Notes under the pieces: model-generated
What the model saw: the letters and a program-made list of their open reading frames with translations, nothing else
The model's database searches: none
What the model was told of the DNA's origin: nothing
In this document: positions 26,307 to 35,341 of the stretch, piece by piece
Numbering within the stretch: position 1 is the first letter of the stretch
Layout of the letters: the number at the start of each line of letters is the position of its first letter
Source of the DNA: an uncultured Prevotellaceae bacterium
Lineage (GTDB): Bacteria; Bacteroidota; Bacteroidia; Bacteroidales; Bacteroidaceae
Direction of reading: 5' to 3'
DNA: 64,000 nucleotides
Assembly: GCA_947165505.1 (NCBI GenBank)
Contig: CAMVAT010000001.1
Span: forward strand, 112,958-176,957
Position numbers and translations under genes: made by a program

Positions 26307-26337
26307 CAAAGGTACACATATTATATGACACACGCAA
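26307..26337 (-). promoter_or_regulatory. Promoter of the S10/spc/alpha ribosomal genes
   Basis: Minus-strand TTG (26335-26337), 20-nt spacer, TACCTTTG (26307-26314), then CACCC. It gives a leader of about 175 nt before rplC. Confidence 0.8.
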
Positions 26338-26453
26338 CACCGAGAGGTGATAGAAACAAAGATTTAAGATTATTTAACTTAAACGAATGATTAGATAGTC
26401 AATGAGCCAGACCAAATGCAAGGGAAAAAGCATTGGAGCCCATTGCGACTTAC

Positions 26454-26490
26454 ACAAAAAAGCGGCTGACGACAAAAGCCGTCAACCGCT
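26454..26490 (-). terminator. Terminator after rpsJ
   Basis: AGCGGcTGACGaC-aaaa-GcCGTCAaCCGCT (26461-26490) with a U-run (plus-strand A-run 26454-26460) closes the rpsL-rpsG-fusA-rpsJ unit. Confidence 0.85.
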
Positions 26491-26526
26491 GATGATGGTC
26501 AGGTTCTGCTATGTGCAGACACCATA

Positions 26527-26832
26527 CTATACCTTGATTTCAACCTCAACGCCGCTGGGGAGTTCGAGCTTCATCAGAGCCTCCACCGTGTTGGCGGTAG
26601 AGCTGTAGATGTCGATCAGACGTTTGTAGTCTGAGAGCTGGAACTGCTCGCGGGCCTTCTTGTTAACGAAGGTAGAGCGGTTGACCGTGTAGATACGCTT
26701 GTGTGTGGGCAGGGGGATGGGACCGCTTACGGTGGCACCCGTAGATTTCACTGCCTTCACGATTTTCTCTGCTGACTTGTCCACCAACTTGTGGTCGTAG
26801 GATTTCAGCTTGATTCTGATTTTCTGACTCAT
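26527..26832 (-). CDS. rpsJ: 30S ribosomal protein S10
   Basis: 101 aa. Head protein, also the NusE partner of NusB in antitermination. Starts [20 protein letters not shown]; the conserved loop [20 protein letters not shown] is intact. It ends the str cluster rather than heading the S10 operon: a terminator and a new promoter separate it from rplC. Confidence 0.98.
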   Translation of the reverse strand: MSQKIRIKLKSYDHKLVDKSAEKIVKAVKSTGATVSGPIPLPTHKRIYTVNRSTFVNKKAREQFQLSDYKRLIDIYSSTANTVEALMKLELPSGVEVEIKV

Positions 26833-26917
26833 TGTAGTGAAATTGATTGGTTAAAAATGATTGAATATGGAGTCCGGCTAAAGAGTCATTCGCTCAGCCG
26901 GATACTCCTAAGTTTAC

Positions 26918-26993
26918 TTTGAGGTTTGAGATTTGAGAGTTGAGATTTGAGGTTTGAGATTTGAGAGTTGAGATTTGAGGTTTGAGATTTTCA
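26918..26993. repeat. 28-bp tandem repeat, 2.7 copies
   Basis: TTTGAGGTTTGAGATTTGAG + AGTTGAGA repeats exactly at 26918-26945 and 26946-26973, with a partial third copy to 26993, between rpsJ and fusA. It is followed by pyrimidine-rich TTACCTCTCACTCCTTACCT words. Non-coding. Confidence 0.85.
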
Positions 26994-27067
26994 GTATAGA
27001 AACACCATCTATAGAAACGGTATTCTCTTACCTCTCACTCCTTACCTCTTACCTCTTAAATAAATCC

Positions 27068-29185
27068 TTAAACCAGGTCGGTACGTCCCTTAACCTCTTC
27101 GAGCACCGCCTTAGCGAGCGTGCTTGAGAGGGGTGCGTGGTGGTCGTACTCCATCGAACTGGTAGCACGGCCAGAGGTGATGGTACGCAGTGCGGTAACA
27201 TATCCGAAGGTCTCTGCCAGCGGCACGAGCGCCTTGACGATACGTCCGCCCGAGCGGGCCTCGTCCATGCCCTGCACCTGTCCGCGGCGCTTGTTGAGGT
27301 CGCCGATCACGTCGCCCATGCTCTCCTCGGGTGTCACCACCTCGAGTTTCATGATAGGCTCCATGAGCACCGGTCCAGCCTTCACGCAAGCGTTCTTGTA
27401 TGCCTGGATGGCAGCGATCTCGAACGACAGCTGGTCTGAATCGACAGGGTGGAACGAACCATCGAGCAGCGTCACCTTGAGCGAGTCCATGGGGTAGCCG
27501 GCGAGCACGCCGTTCTTCATGGCCGACTCGAAGCCCTTCTGCACCGAGGGAATAAACTCCTTGGGGATATTACCGCCCTTGACCTCGTTGACGAACTGCA
27601 GTCCGCCCTCTTTGAAGTCGGGATCCACGGGACCGACGTTGACGATGATGTCAGCGAACTTACCGCGTCCACCGCTCTGCTTCTTATATACCTCGCGCAG
27701 GTTGGTGACGGTCTTGGTGATTGCTTCCTTGTAGTTCACCTGCGGTTTGCCTTGGTTGCACTCCACCTTGAACTCACGCTTCAGGCGGTCGATGATGATA
27801 TCGAGGTGCAGCTCGCCCATACCCGAGATGATGGTCTGGCCGCTCTGCTCATCGGTGCGCACGGTGAAGGTGGGATCCTCTTCAGCCAGTTTGGCCAGTC
27901 CGATACCCAATTTATCCACGTCGGCCTGCGACTTAGGCTCCACGGCGATACCGATCACGGGATCGGGGAACGACATCGACTCGAGCACGATGGGATGACC
28001 CTCATCGCACAGCGTGTCGCCGGTATGGATATCCTTGAATCCCACGCCTGCGCCGATATCGCCGGCGTCGATGCTCTCCATGGGAATCTCCTTGTTGGAG
28101 TTCATCTGGAACAGACGGCTGATGCGCTCTTTCTTGCCCGAGCGGGGGTTATACACATACGAACCAGCCTGCACCTTGCCCGAATAGACACGGAAGAACA
28201 CCAAACGGCCCATATAGGGGTCGGTGGCAATCTTGAATGCCAGTGCTGCAGTGGGCTCCTCCTCAGAGGGTTTGCGGCTCTCTTCCTCATCGTTTTCGGG
28301 GTTGACGCCCACGATAGCCTCGGTGTCGAGGGGTGAGGGGAGGAATGCGCACACATAGTCGAGCAGGGGCTGCACACCTTTGTTCTTATACGACGAGCCG
28401 CACACCATCGGTGTAATCTGCATGCTCACCGTGCCCTTGCGGATGGCGGCGATGATCTGCTCTTCGGGAATCTCCTCGCCCTCGAGGAATTTCTCCATGA
28501 GGTCGTCGTCGAAATCGGCGGCGCACTCGAGCATCTTTCCGCGCCACTCCTCAGCTTCGTCAGCGAGTTCGGCGGGAATGTCTTCCACATCGTATTCAGC
28601 GCCCATCGACTCATCGTGCCAAAGGATGGCCTTCATCTTGATGAGATCGACCACGCCCTTGAAGTTCTCTTCAGCGCCGATAGGAATCTGCACAGGGCAG
28701 GGGTTAGCGCCGAGGATGTCGCGCATCTGCTGCACCGTCTCGAAGAAGTCGGCGCCAGAGCGGTCCATCTTGTTGACATAACCGATACGGGGCACATTGT
28801 ATTTATCAGCCTGGCGCCACACCGTCTCCGACTGCGGCTGTACGCCGTCGGCAGCGGAATAGGTAGCCACGGCACCATCGAGCACGCGCAATGAGCGCTC
28901 CACCTCGGCGGTGAAGTCAACGTGTCCCGGAGTGTCGATCAGGTTGATTTTATACTTATCGCTGTTCCACTCCCAGTAGCAGGTAGTAGCAGCCGAAGTG
29001 ATGGTGATGCCTCGCTCCTGTTCCTGAGCCATCCAGTCCATGGTAGCGGCGCCGTCGTGCACCTCACCGATTTTGTGCGTTTTACCTGTATAGAACAGGA
29101 TACGCTCGGATGTAGTGGTTTTTCCGGCGTCGATATGAGCCATGATACCGATATTACGTGTCAGCTTTAAATTTTGCTTAGCCAT
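27068..29185 (-). CDS. fusA: Translation elongation factor G
   Basis: 705 aa. GTPase that translocates tRNA and mRNA after peptide bond formation. G-domain motifs: AHIDAGKTT (G1), [10 protein letters not shown] (switch I region), DTPGHVDF (G3), NKMDRSGA (G4). Domains II-V follow with the expected [12 protein letters not shown] in domain III and a complete C-terminus. Single copy in the window; tuf does not follow it as it does in Proteobacteria. Confidence 0.98.
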   Translation of the reverse strand: MAKQNLKLTRNIGIMAHIDAGKTTTSERILFYTGKTHKIGEVHDGAATMDWMAQEQERGITITSAATTCYWEWNSDKYKINLIDTPGHVDFTAEVERSLRVLDGAVATYSAADGVQPQSETVWRQADKYNVPRIGYVNKMDRSGADFFETVQQMRDILGANPCPVQIPIGAEENFKGVVDLIKMKAILWHDESMGAEYDVEDIPAELADEAEEWRGKMLECAADFDDDLMEKFLEGEEIPEEQIIAAIRKGTVSMQITPMVCGSSYKNKGVQPLLDYVCAFLPSPLDTEAIVGVNPENDEEESRKPSEEEPTAALAFKIATDPYMGRLVFFRVYSGKVQAGSYVYNPRSGKKERISRLFQMNSNKEIPMESIDAGDIGAGVGFKDIHTGDTLCDEGHPIVLESMSFPDPVIGIAVEPKSQADVDKLGIGLAKLAEEDPTFTVRTDEQSGQTIISGMGELHLDIIIDRLKREFKVECNQGKPQVNYKEAITKTVTNLREVYKKQSGGRGKFADIIVNVGPVDPDFKEGGLQFVNEVKGGNIPKEFIPSVQKGFESAMKNGVLAGYPMDSLKVTLLDGSFHPVDSDQLSFEIAAIQAYKNACVKAGPVLMEPIMKLEVVTPEESMGDVIGDLNKRRGQVQGMDEARSGGRIVKALVPLAETFGYVTALRTITSGRATSSMEYDHHAPLSSTLAKAVLEEVKGRTDLV

Positions 29186-29225
29186 TTTCTTTCTTTCGTC
29201 TTTTTACCTTAAAACAATGTTATCC

Positions 29226-29702
29226 TTAGAATCTGAAGTGAGCGAATGCACGGTTAGCCTCGGCCATACGGTGCATGTCCTCCTTACGTTTGAAGGCACC
29301 ACCTTGGTTATTGTATGCGTCGATGATCTCGGCAGCCAGTTTCTCGGCCATGCTCTTACCACCGCGTTTGCGTGCGAAGTTGATCATATTCTTCATCGAG
29401 ACGCTCTCTTTGCGGTCGGGACGAATCTCAGTAGGCACCTGGAAGGTAGCGCCACCGATACGACGGCTCTTCACCTCCACTTGCGGGGTGATGTTGTCGA
29501 GTGCCTGTTTCCAAATCTCGAGGGCGGGTTTCTCCTCTTTGGCCAATTTGGTCTGCACCAGATTAAGAGCATTGTAGAAAATCTCGTATGAGATGGACTT
29601 TTTGCCACTATACATGAGATGGTTGACGAACTTAGACACCTTCGTGTCGTTGTACACGGGATCGGGCAGGATCACGCGCTTCTTTGGTTTTGCTTTTCTC
29701 AT
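29226..29702 (-). CDS. rpsG: 30S ribosomal protein S7
   Basis: 158 aa. Organises the 3' major domain of 16S rRNA and is the str-operon repressor in E. coli. [20 protein letters not shown] at the start; the beta-hairpin and helix [20 protein letters not shown] are standard. The 247-nt space between it and rpsL holds a long-range stem that may be its control site. Confidence 0.98.
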   Translation of the reverse strand: MRKAKPKKRVILPDPVYNDTKVSKFVNHLMYSGKKSISYEIFYNALNLVQTKLAKEEKPALEIWKQALDNITPQVEVKSRRIGGATFQVPTEIRPDRKESVSMKNMINFARKRGGKSMAEKLAAEIIDAYNNQGGAFKRKEDMHRMAEANRAFAHFRF

Positions 29703-29839
29703 TTTTTTATTAAAAAGATTATTTCTGCTTGGGGGCTGTCTTTACGCTGTCTTCAACACTCACTCCTGAGTATTTACTCAACCTTGTTTAAACAAATCTC
29801 CAGCAAAACGATAAATAAAAGTGTTTTTTGTTTTGTAAA

Positions 29840-29930
29840 CCTGGGGGTTTTAAGCTGTTGGGGTATAGTTCCGAAGTTATGTGTCACCACAAGCTTACCA
29901 ACCACCGTCTCAACGCTTAAAGGCCCCAGG
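29840..29930 (-). promoter_or_regulatory. Intercistronic stem between rpsL and rpsG
   Basis: CCTGGGGGTTTTAAGC (29840-29855) pairs imperfectly with GCTTAAAGGCCCCAGG (29915-29930) around a 59-nt loop in the rpsL-rpsG mRNA. E. coli has an S7-binding structure at the same place; a similar role here is inference. Confidence 0.55.
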
Positions 29931-29949
29931 TTGGATGGTCTCAGTCAGA

Positions 29950-30330
29950 TTATTTCTTCTGCTTCGGCCGTTTAGCACCGTACTTCGAGCGGCGCTGTGT
30001 GCGGTTGGCCACGCCTGCGGTATCGAGGGTGCCACGCACGATGTGATAGCGCACACCGGGAAGGTCTTTGACACGACCGCCGCGCACGAGCACGATGGAG
30101 TGCTCCTGCAGGTTGTGTCCCTCTCCGGGGATGTATGAGTTCACTTCCTTCTGATTGGTCAGACGGACACGGGCAACTTTACGCATTGCCGAGTTAGGCT
30201 TTTTAGGAGTGGTGGTATAGACACGCACGCACACGCCGCGACGCTGGGGACATGAGTCCAACGCGGGTGACTTGCTCTTGTCAACCAAGTCCTTTCTGCC
30301 TTTTCTTACTAATTGTGAAATAGTAGGCAT
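29950..30330 (-). CDS. rpsL: 30S ribosomal protein S12
   Basis: 126 aa. Decoding-centre protein. The streptomycin-relevant lysines are wild type ([18 protein letters not shown], and [18 protein letters not shown]). First gene of the str cluster rpsL-rpsG-fusA-rpsJ. Confidence 0.98.
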   Translation of the reverse strand: MPTISQLVRKGRKDLVDKSKSPALDSCPQRRGVCVRVYTTTPKKPNSAMRKVARVRLTNQKEVNSYIPGEGHNLQEHSIVLVRGGRVKDLPGVRYHIVRGTLDTAGVANRTQRRSKYGAKRPKQKK

Positions 30331-30413
30331 TTTAAATTGATTTTTTTGTTTATATTGTTGTTTATGTTATTGTCTGATAATCAGGTATGCTCGCAACACA
30401 CCATTTTGGGGTG

Positions 30414-30421
30414 CAAAATTA
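30414..30421 (-). promoter_or_regulatory. -7 element upstream of rpsL
   Basis: Minus-strand TAATTTTG followed by CACCCC, about 85 nt before the rpsL start. No clear -33 TTG at the expected spacing. Confidence 0.45.
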
Positions 30422-30552
30422 CAAACTTTTCTACAAATAACACCATTGCTTTATCTAATATTTTTCGGCCATATCGCAAAATTAACATTTTATAACTCAC
30501 TGCACACTTTTTAACTTTGATTTTATGTATTCTTCCCCCACCCTATCCACGC

Positions 30553-30590
30553 AATAAGGTGGCTGCACTTGGACGTGCAACCACCTTATT
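30553..30590 (-). terminator. Strong hairpin after the small peptide gene
   Basis: AATAAGGTGGcTGCAC and GTGCAaCCACCTTATT form a nearly perfect 16-bp stem just past the stop of the 63-aa gene. There is no long U-run, so it may stabilise the mRNA end as much as terminate it. Confidence 0.65.
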
Positions 30591-30613
30591 ATATATGAGA
30601 CCCTATCGAATCG

Positions 30614-30805
30614 TTATTTTTCCCAGACGTTGAGGTGCCGGAGGTTTTTGTAGTAGGCATCGGTTTCCTCTTCGAAGAGACCGTCTTCGTTGGCGAAGCC
30701 GCCCTCGTCGCCCTGTTGGTTGTAGATAGAGATTTCGGGCATGCCGTCGTCGCAGAGTTGTCCCATCTCGATGCGTTTTACCGCAGGTTTGATATATTTC
30801 TTCAT
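30614..30805 (-). CDS. Small 63-aa protein, MKKYIKP type, unknown function
   Basis: Begins MKKYIKPAVKRIEMGQLCDD and continues into an acidic, Gly-rich part (QQGDEGGFANEDGLFEEETD). Short peptides with this MKKYIKP start are frequent in Prevotella and Bacteroides. Their lysine-rich leader and variable acidic end look like precursor or secreted-peptide genes, but no maturase is nearby. It starts 21 nt after the secreted 634-aa protein gene and probably shares its mRNA. Confidence 0.6.
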   Translation of the reverse strand: MKKYIKPAVKRIEMGQLCDDGMPEISIYNQQGDEGGFANEDGLFEEETDAYYKNLRHLNVWEK

Positions 30806-30826
30806 GGTTGTATATGTTTTAATTGT

Positions 30827-32731
30827 TTACTTGCGGATTTGCTTTTTACCATTCACGATGACCACGCCCTTATACTGAGCGTTCACCTTCTGTCCGTTGA
30901 GGTTGTAGATGGCGCCTTTGGCAACAGCCTCATTATTCTGGATGGCATTGATAGCGGTCACGGTCCCGTCGAACATCACGAAGGAAGCGTTGGAGGCCAC
31001 ATCAGCAGCGAGGGCGAGATAGGCTTTGTGAGCGCCCAGTTCGAACACGCCACCATCGACAGCGCCCCAATAGAATCCACACACACCGCTCTTGGCACCG
31101 AGGGTGTAGTAGTAGAACTCTGCAGTGGGATTTGCTTCAATGGAACCTGCATTTTCCTGACCGATAAGGATATTGTCAGGGTCCTGAATGGCATTAGCTG
31201 CATCGAGGGCCTCGTTGAAGTAGTACGTTGTGTTGGGTTCGCCCTTGATAACCACCGGCACACCGGCTGCAATCATACCTCCAGCTTCGATGGTCATATT
31301 CGGCTGCACCTTCGTATTATCTGCGTTGAGGGCATAGGTGGCTGCTATCACGCCCTCAGGAATAACGAATGCATTGTCGCTGTAGTAGAATGTGCCCAGT
31401 CCGTATTTGTTGAAGGTGACTTCAGCGGTAACTCCTATCGGTTCCTCGCTCGGTGTGAACTCTATCTTGAAGAAACGGAGTGCGGTGTTACCACCCTCAG
31501 TGCCCGCAACGCCAGTAATTACAACATCGCCAGCAGCAACCTCAAATTCCTCAGTCTGTTTTGCTGTGCCGACAGCCTCCACCGAACCTGTTACACCGTT
31601 GACCTGGCAGTAACGATCACTATTGCTACCACCCGTGTTCGAGAAGGTCACCTTAACGGTTCCAGGCACGGTGGTGTTGAAACGGAGCGTACCGTTCTGG
31701 GCATAACCGCCACGGGCTGCATATTCACCCTCGAAAGTCAATGCCTTGGCGTTGAAGGTCGATTTATAGGTCAGTTCGGTAACATTGGCATAGAGACGCT
31801 CCTCCTTAGGTTCTTGGCCTTCTCTACCATATTGTACTGTTCCCGTAACATCGGCAAAGTCCCATGTGGTGGCATCGCTGATGCTCTCCTGTTCCCAAGG
31901 TTCAACAAGAGCAGAGTAGTCAACGGGAACCGAAGTAGTCGTCGTACCGTCGGAAAGAATCAGTGTGGTCGTTGACAAGTCCACATTCACGTTGGAAGAA
32001 TAAATGACAGTGACGGAGGTCTCGATGCTGCCATTGGTAATCTCAGAAGAAGAGAGTTCTACCGACATTCCGTCAACTGCGGGCGAAAGCTCTGCAGTAA
32101 GTTTTGACCCGGTGAGATTGGTACCTATTACTTCAGTCACCACAGTGTATTCCAAATCTTTCTCTGTAACTTCAAACACAATATCGTCAGCAACACTGAT
32201 GAAAGGATCGTCAGGGCTCACACCGCCAGTAATCTCAAATTCTGTGAAATAGGTGGATTCACTTGGCTTTCTGAAGAGATAAACTTCCTCCTTGCCAACA
32301 ATAGGATCACCTGCTTCGATGGTGTATTCGTACGTCACCTCGACATTCTTGTTGCCTTCCGGAATATTGTAAGAAGCCAGCAGTGTCGTTCCTGCACGGT
32401 CATCATAGAAATAGACACCACCTTTGTTGCTTGATGTGTTATAACACTTCACTGTGATGATGTCGCCGGCAGCAAAGGCTCTCGAAGGAGTCAGGATAAC
32501 ATATTTGGTACTTCCGGTGTCGCCATCACTTTTAAATCCATAGCCACATGCAGCGACAGTTGAGGTCTCACGTTTGTCTGCACCAAAAACAATGATACCG
32601 TTTCCGGCTTCAAGTTCCTTTCCAACAGCATAATTTTCATTGTCCATTGTATAGGACAACAAACTTTCCTGCGCTTGCGCCCCCGTGACGACTGCCACGA
32701 GCAACGCCAATAACGTAAAAATCTTTTTCAT
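30827..32731 (-). CDS. Large secreted or surface protein with repeated beta domains
   Basis: 634 aa. Signal peptide MKKIFTLLALLVAVVTGAQA followed by beta-rich segments: a jelly-roll-like region near 30-170 (EFEITGG), a bacterial-Ig-like region near 175-275 (VADDIVFEVTEKDLEYTVVT) and a second jelly-roll near 290-430. The C-terminal end (GAIYNLNGQKVNAQYKGVVI, VNGKKQIRK) is a common Prevotella C-terminal module related to type IX-sorted tails. Likely exported to the surface; ligand or substrate unknown. It has its own consensus promoter. Confidence 0.75.
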   Translation of the reverse strand: MKKIFTLLALLVAVVTGAQAQESLLSYTMDNENYAVGKELEAGNGIIVFGADKRETSTVAACGYGFKSDGDTGSTKYVILTPSRAFAAGDIITVKCYNTSSNKGGVYFYDDRAGTTLLASYNIPEGNKNVEVTYEYTIEAGDPIVGKEEVYLFRKPSESTYFTEFEITGGVSPDDPFISVADDIVFEVTEKDLEYTVVTEVIGTNLTGSKLTAELSPAVDGMSVELSSSEITNGSIETSVTVIYSSNVNVDLSTTTLILSDGTTTTSVPVDYSALVEPWEQESISDATTWDFADVTGTVQYGREGQEPKEERLYANVTELTYKSTFNAKALTFEGEYAARGGYAQNGTLRFNTTVPGTVKVTFSNTGGSNSDRYCQVNGVTGSVEAVGTAKQTEEFEVAAGDVVITGVAGTEGGNTALRFFKIEFTPSEEPIGVTAEVTFNKYGLGTFYYSDNAFVIPEGVIAATYALNADNTKVQPNMTIEAGGMIAAGVPVVIKGEPNTTYYFNEALDAANAIQDPDNILIGQENAGSIEANPTAEFYYYTLGAKSGVCGFYWGAVDGGVFELGAHKAYLALAADVASNASFVMFDGTVTAINAIQNNEAVAKGAIYNLNGQKVNAQYKGVVIVNGKKQIRK

Positions 32732-32778
32732 TTTGTTTTAGTTTATTAGATTGTTAATGATATTGTCTGATAGAGGTG

Positions 32779-32810
32779 CAAAGATAAGCAAAAGAAACGT
32801 AAGTAACAAA
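32779..32810 (-). promoter_or_regulatory. Promoter of the secreted protein gene
   Basis: Minus-strand TTTG (32807-32810), exactly 20 nt, TATCTTTG (32779-32786), then CACC; the start codon is about 45 nt downstream. Confidence 0.8.
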
Positions 32811-32886
32811 TATTCAGCATTTAAGCCCGATTTGTTAACATTTTTTCACTCTAATGCCTGCCAATGATCAAATCATGTCACGAAAG

Positions 32887-33677
32887 TTACAGAGCGGCTA
32901 TCTGCTCCTCGGTCAATCCCGTAGCCAAAACGATTTGTTCATTGCTCATCCCCATTTCCCTCATCTTCCGGGCTATCTCCTTGTCCCTCTCGGCACGGCC
33001 CTCGGCCAAACCCTCGGCCAAACCCTCGGCACGGCCCTCGGCCAAACCCTGTACACGACCCTCGGCCAAGCCCTGTACACGACCCTCGGCCAAGCCCTGT
33101 ACACGACCCTCGGCCAAGCCCTGTACACGACCCTCGGCACGCCCCTCGGCCAAGCCCTGTGCATGACCTTGAGCACGCCCTTGTTCCAAGCCTTCTTCGA
33201 CAGCTCCAAGCATGGCATTCAAAGAGTCACGATATTTACGCAATCCCTCGTCGTAAGCGTGCCGCTCCTCTTTTGACATCGCACTCACTTCTGAAATCTC
33301 GGAAAGGCGCTTAAAGACAGCATTCTGTGCTGCCCATGGTAATCTGCTTAATGTTTCCATATTTTTTAGCACATATATCCAACGTTCAAAATCATTCTTA
33401 CACTCGTCAGGCTCTTTTCTGAACATCGGCAACTGAAGATATATCAACCTCAGGCGGTCGGAGAACTGCTATCCGTCTCACAATAGATATCATAAATCAA
33501 CGACCTGTCTCCTTCATAGACCGCGGGTTGTTCCTTGTCTAAAAAAGACAAATCGACAATGACTCTCTCCCCCACCAAGAGATTGTTGAGGAAGTTGATG
33601 AGCAAGGGCTTAGACATTTCCTGTCCGAAGATACGCTTAAACCCCACGTCTGTGAACGGATTGATAAATCTGGCCAT
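32887..33677 (-). pseudogene. Rpn-family PD-(D/E)XK nuclease gene with internal deletion and frameshift
   Basis: The N-terminal part (33450-33677) reads MARFINPFTDVGFKRIFGQE ... LIYDIYCETD, the usual start of Rpn/PDDEXK recombination-promoting nucleases. It then goes out of frame. The other frame resumes as SDRLRLIYLQLPMFRKEPDE (32887-33465) and carries the family's C-terminal half. About 100 central residues, including most of the nuclease core, are missing. The tail has repeated GLAEGRVQ units from a 24-bp tandem repeat, the part known to vary in length in this family. TANNTTTG and TTG elements at 33701-33732 suggest it was once expressed. Confidence 0.8.
33030..33150. repeat. 24-bp tandem repeats in the Rpn tail
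   Basis: Units of the type CCCTCGGCCAAGCCCTGTACACGA are repeated about four times almost perfectly, encoding GLAEGRVQ; shorter GGCCAAACC units flank them. Perfect copies suggest recent slippage. Confidence 0.85.
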
Positions 33678-33700
33678 ATACATATTGACATTTTACGGTG

Positions 33701-33732
33701 CAAACATACAAAAAAAAATTTAAATAACGCAA
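33701..33732 (-). promoter_or_regulatory. Promoter of the Rpn pseudogene
   Basis: Minus-strand TTG (33730-33732), 21-nt spacer, TATGTTTG (33701-33708), then CACCG; about 25 nt before the start codon. Confidence 0.6.
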
Positions 33733-33760
33733 TCTATTCTTGCGAAAATAGCAAAAAAAC

Positions 33761-33809
33761 AAAAAAAAGACACAGACAATCTAATTCGCAAGGAACAGCT
33801 GTCTGTGTC
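33761..33809 (-). terminator. Terminator after asnS
   Basis: GACACAGACA (33769-33778) pairs perfectly with TGTCTGTGTC (33800-33809), followed on the minus strand by a run of eight U, 33 nt past the asnS stop. Confidence 0.85.
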
Positions 33810-33841
33810 GCCGGAAAAAATCCAATAGGAAATCTAGGAAA

Positions 33842-35323
33842 TTAAAATTCTGCTGACTTAGGCGTGCGCGGGAACGGTATGACGTCGCGTATGTTCTGCA
33901 TGCCTGTGACGAAGAGGATGAGGCGCTCGAAACCAAGGCCGAAACCGCCATGGGGGCAAGTGCCGAAACGACGCGTGTCGATATACCACCACAGGTGGGT
34001 CTGGTCCATCTGGCGCCGCTCTATCTCATTCATCAGTTTATCGTAACTCTCTTCACGCACCGACCCGCCGATGATCTCGCCAATCTGCGGGAACAGCACA
34101 TCGGTGCCCTGCATGGTGGGACCGGGTGCCACAGACCCCTTATAACCGATCGAACCGCCATCGGTCGTCTCTTCGTTCTGCTTCATATAGAACGACTTAA
34201 ACGCCCTCGGGTAGTCGGTCATAATGACCGGTTTCTTGAAGTGCTCCTCCACCAGGTAGCGCTCATGCTCAGAGGCCAGGTCGTCGCCCCAGTTGCAGGG
34301 AAACTCAAACTTCTTGCCACCCTTGATGGCCTCCTGCAAGATGCGGATGCCCTCGGTATAAGGAAGCCGCACAAATTCGTCGGCCAAGACAGAGTTGAGC
34401 CGTTCGATGAGACCCTTGTCGATCATCTTGTTGAGGAACTCGAGGTCGTCCTTGCAATGGTCGAGCGCCCAGCGCACGCAATACTTGATGAAGTCCTCTT
34501 CGAAGTCCATCAGCTCTTCCTGGTCGATGAATGCCACCTCGGGCTCCACCATCCAGAATTCGGCCAGGTGGCGCGGTGTGTTGGAGTTCTCCGCACGGAA
34601 CGTAGGTCCGAAGGTATAGATAGCGCCGAGCGCCGTTGCACCCAGTTCGCCCTCGAGCTGTCCACTCACGGTGAGCGATGTCTGCTCGCCGAAGAAGTCG
34701 TCGTCGTAGATGATTTTCCCCTCTTCGTCCTTCTTCAGGTCGTAGAGGTTTTTGGTAGTCACCTGAAACATATTTCCGGCTCCCTCGCAGTCGGACGCAG
34801 TGATCAGCGGCGTATGGAAATAGAAGAAACCATGCTCGTGGAAGTAGGTATGTATGGCCATGGCCATATTGTGGCGGATGCGCATCACAGCCCCGAACGT
34901 ATTGGTACGCAGGCGCATGTGTGCATGCTGCCGCATGAACTCAAAGCTCTGGCCCTTTTTCTGCATCGGGTAGTCGTTGCCGCAGAGGCCATAGACCTCC
35001 AATTCTTTGCACTGTATCTCTGAAGTCTGTCCGGCACCCTGGCTCTCAACCAGTTCACCCACCGCACAGATACACGACCCGGTAGTGATTTTCTTGAGCA
35101 GCTCGGCATCGAAGTCGGCCGGGTTGACCACTATCTGCACATTCTTGATGGACGAGCCATCGTTGAGTGCGATGAAATCGACCGCCTTACCACTGCGGTG
35201 GGTTCTCACCCACCCTTTCACGCATACCATGGCACCGTAGTCGGTGCGCTGTAGCACGTCAACCACCTTGGTGCGGCGCGGTGCCGCACCGGTGGCAGAC
35301 TCTATCTTTGTCTGTTGTGTCAT
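33842..35323 (-). CDS. asnS: Asparagine-tRNA ligase
   Basis: 493 aa. Class IIb synthetase: N-terminal OB-fold ([20 protein letters not shown]) that reads the tRNA anticodon, then the catalytic domain with motif 2 ([20 protein letters not shown]) and motif 3 ([20 protein letters not shown]). The C-terminus [14 protein letters not shown] is typical of AsnRS rather than AspRS. Third gene of the purB-rluB-asnS operon, 18 nt after rluB. Confidence 0.97.
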   Translation of the reverse strand: MTQQTKIESATGAAPRRTKVVDVLQRTDYGAMVCVKGWVRTHRSGKAVDFIALNDGSSIKNVQIVVNPADFDAELLKKITTGSCICAVGELVESQGAGQTSEIQCKELEVYGLCGNDYPMQKKGQSFEFMRQHAHMRLRTNTFGAVMRIRHNMAMAIHTYFHEHGFFYFHTPLITASDCEGAGNMFQVTTKNLYDLKKDEEGKIIYDDDFFGEQTSLTVSGQLEGELGATALGAIYTFGPTFRAENSNTPRHLAEFWMVEPEVAFIDQEELMDFEEDFIKYCVRWALDHCKDDLEFLNKMIDKGLIERLNSVLADEFVRLPYTEGIRILQEAIKGGKKFEFPCNWGDDLASEHERYLVEEHFKKPVIMTDYPRAFKSFYMKQNEETTDGGSIGYKGSVAPGPTMQGTDVLFPQIGEIIGGSVREESYDKLMNEIERRQMDQTHLWWYIDTRRFGTCPHGGFGLGFERLILFVTGMQNIRDVIPFPRTPKSAEF

Positions 35324-35341
35324 TTCTGAAAATGAATTAGG

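Noticed and set aside
27449-28336. 295-aa plus-strand ORF over fusA
   Set aside because: Antisense shadow; fusA is complete and in the expected operon.
33030-33150. CRISPR array
   Set aside because: The 24-bp units are back-to-back coding repeats without spacers.
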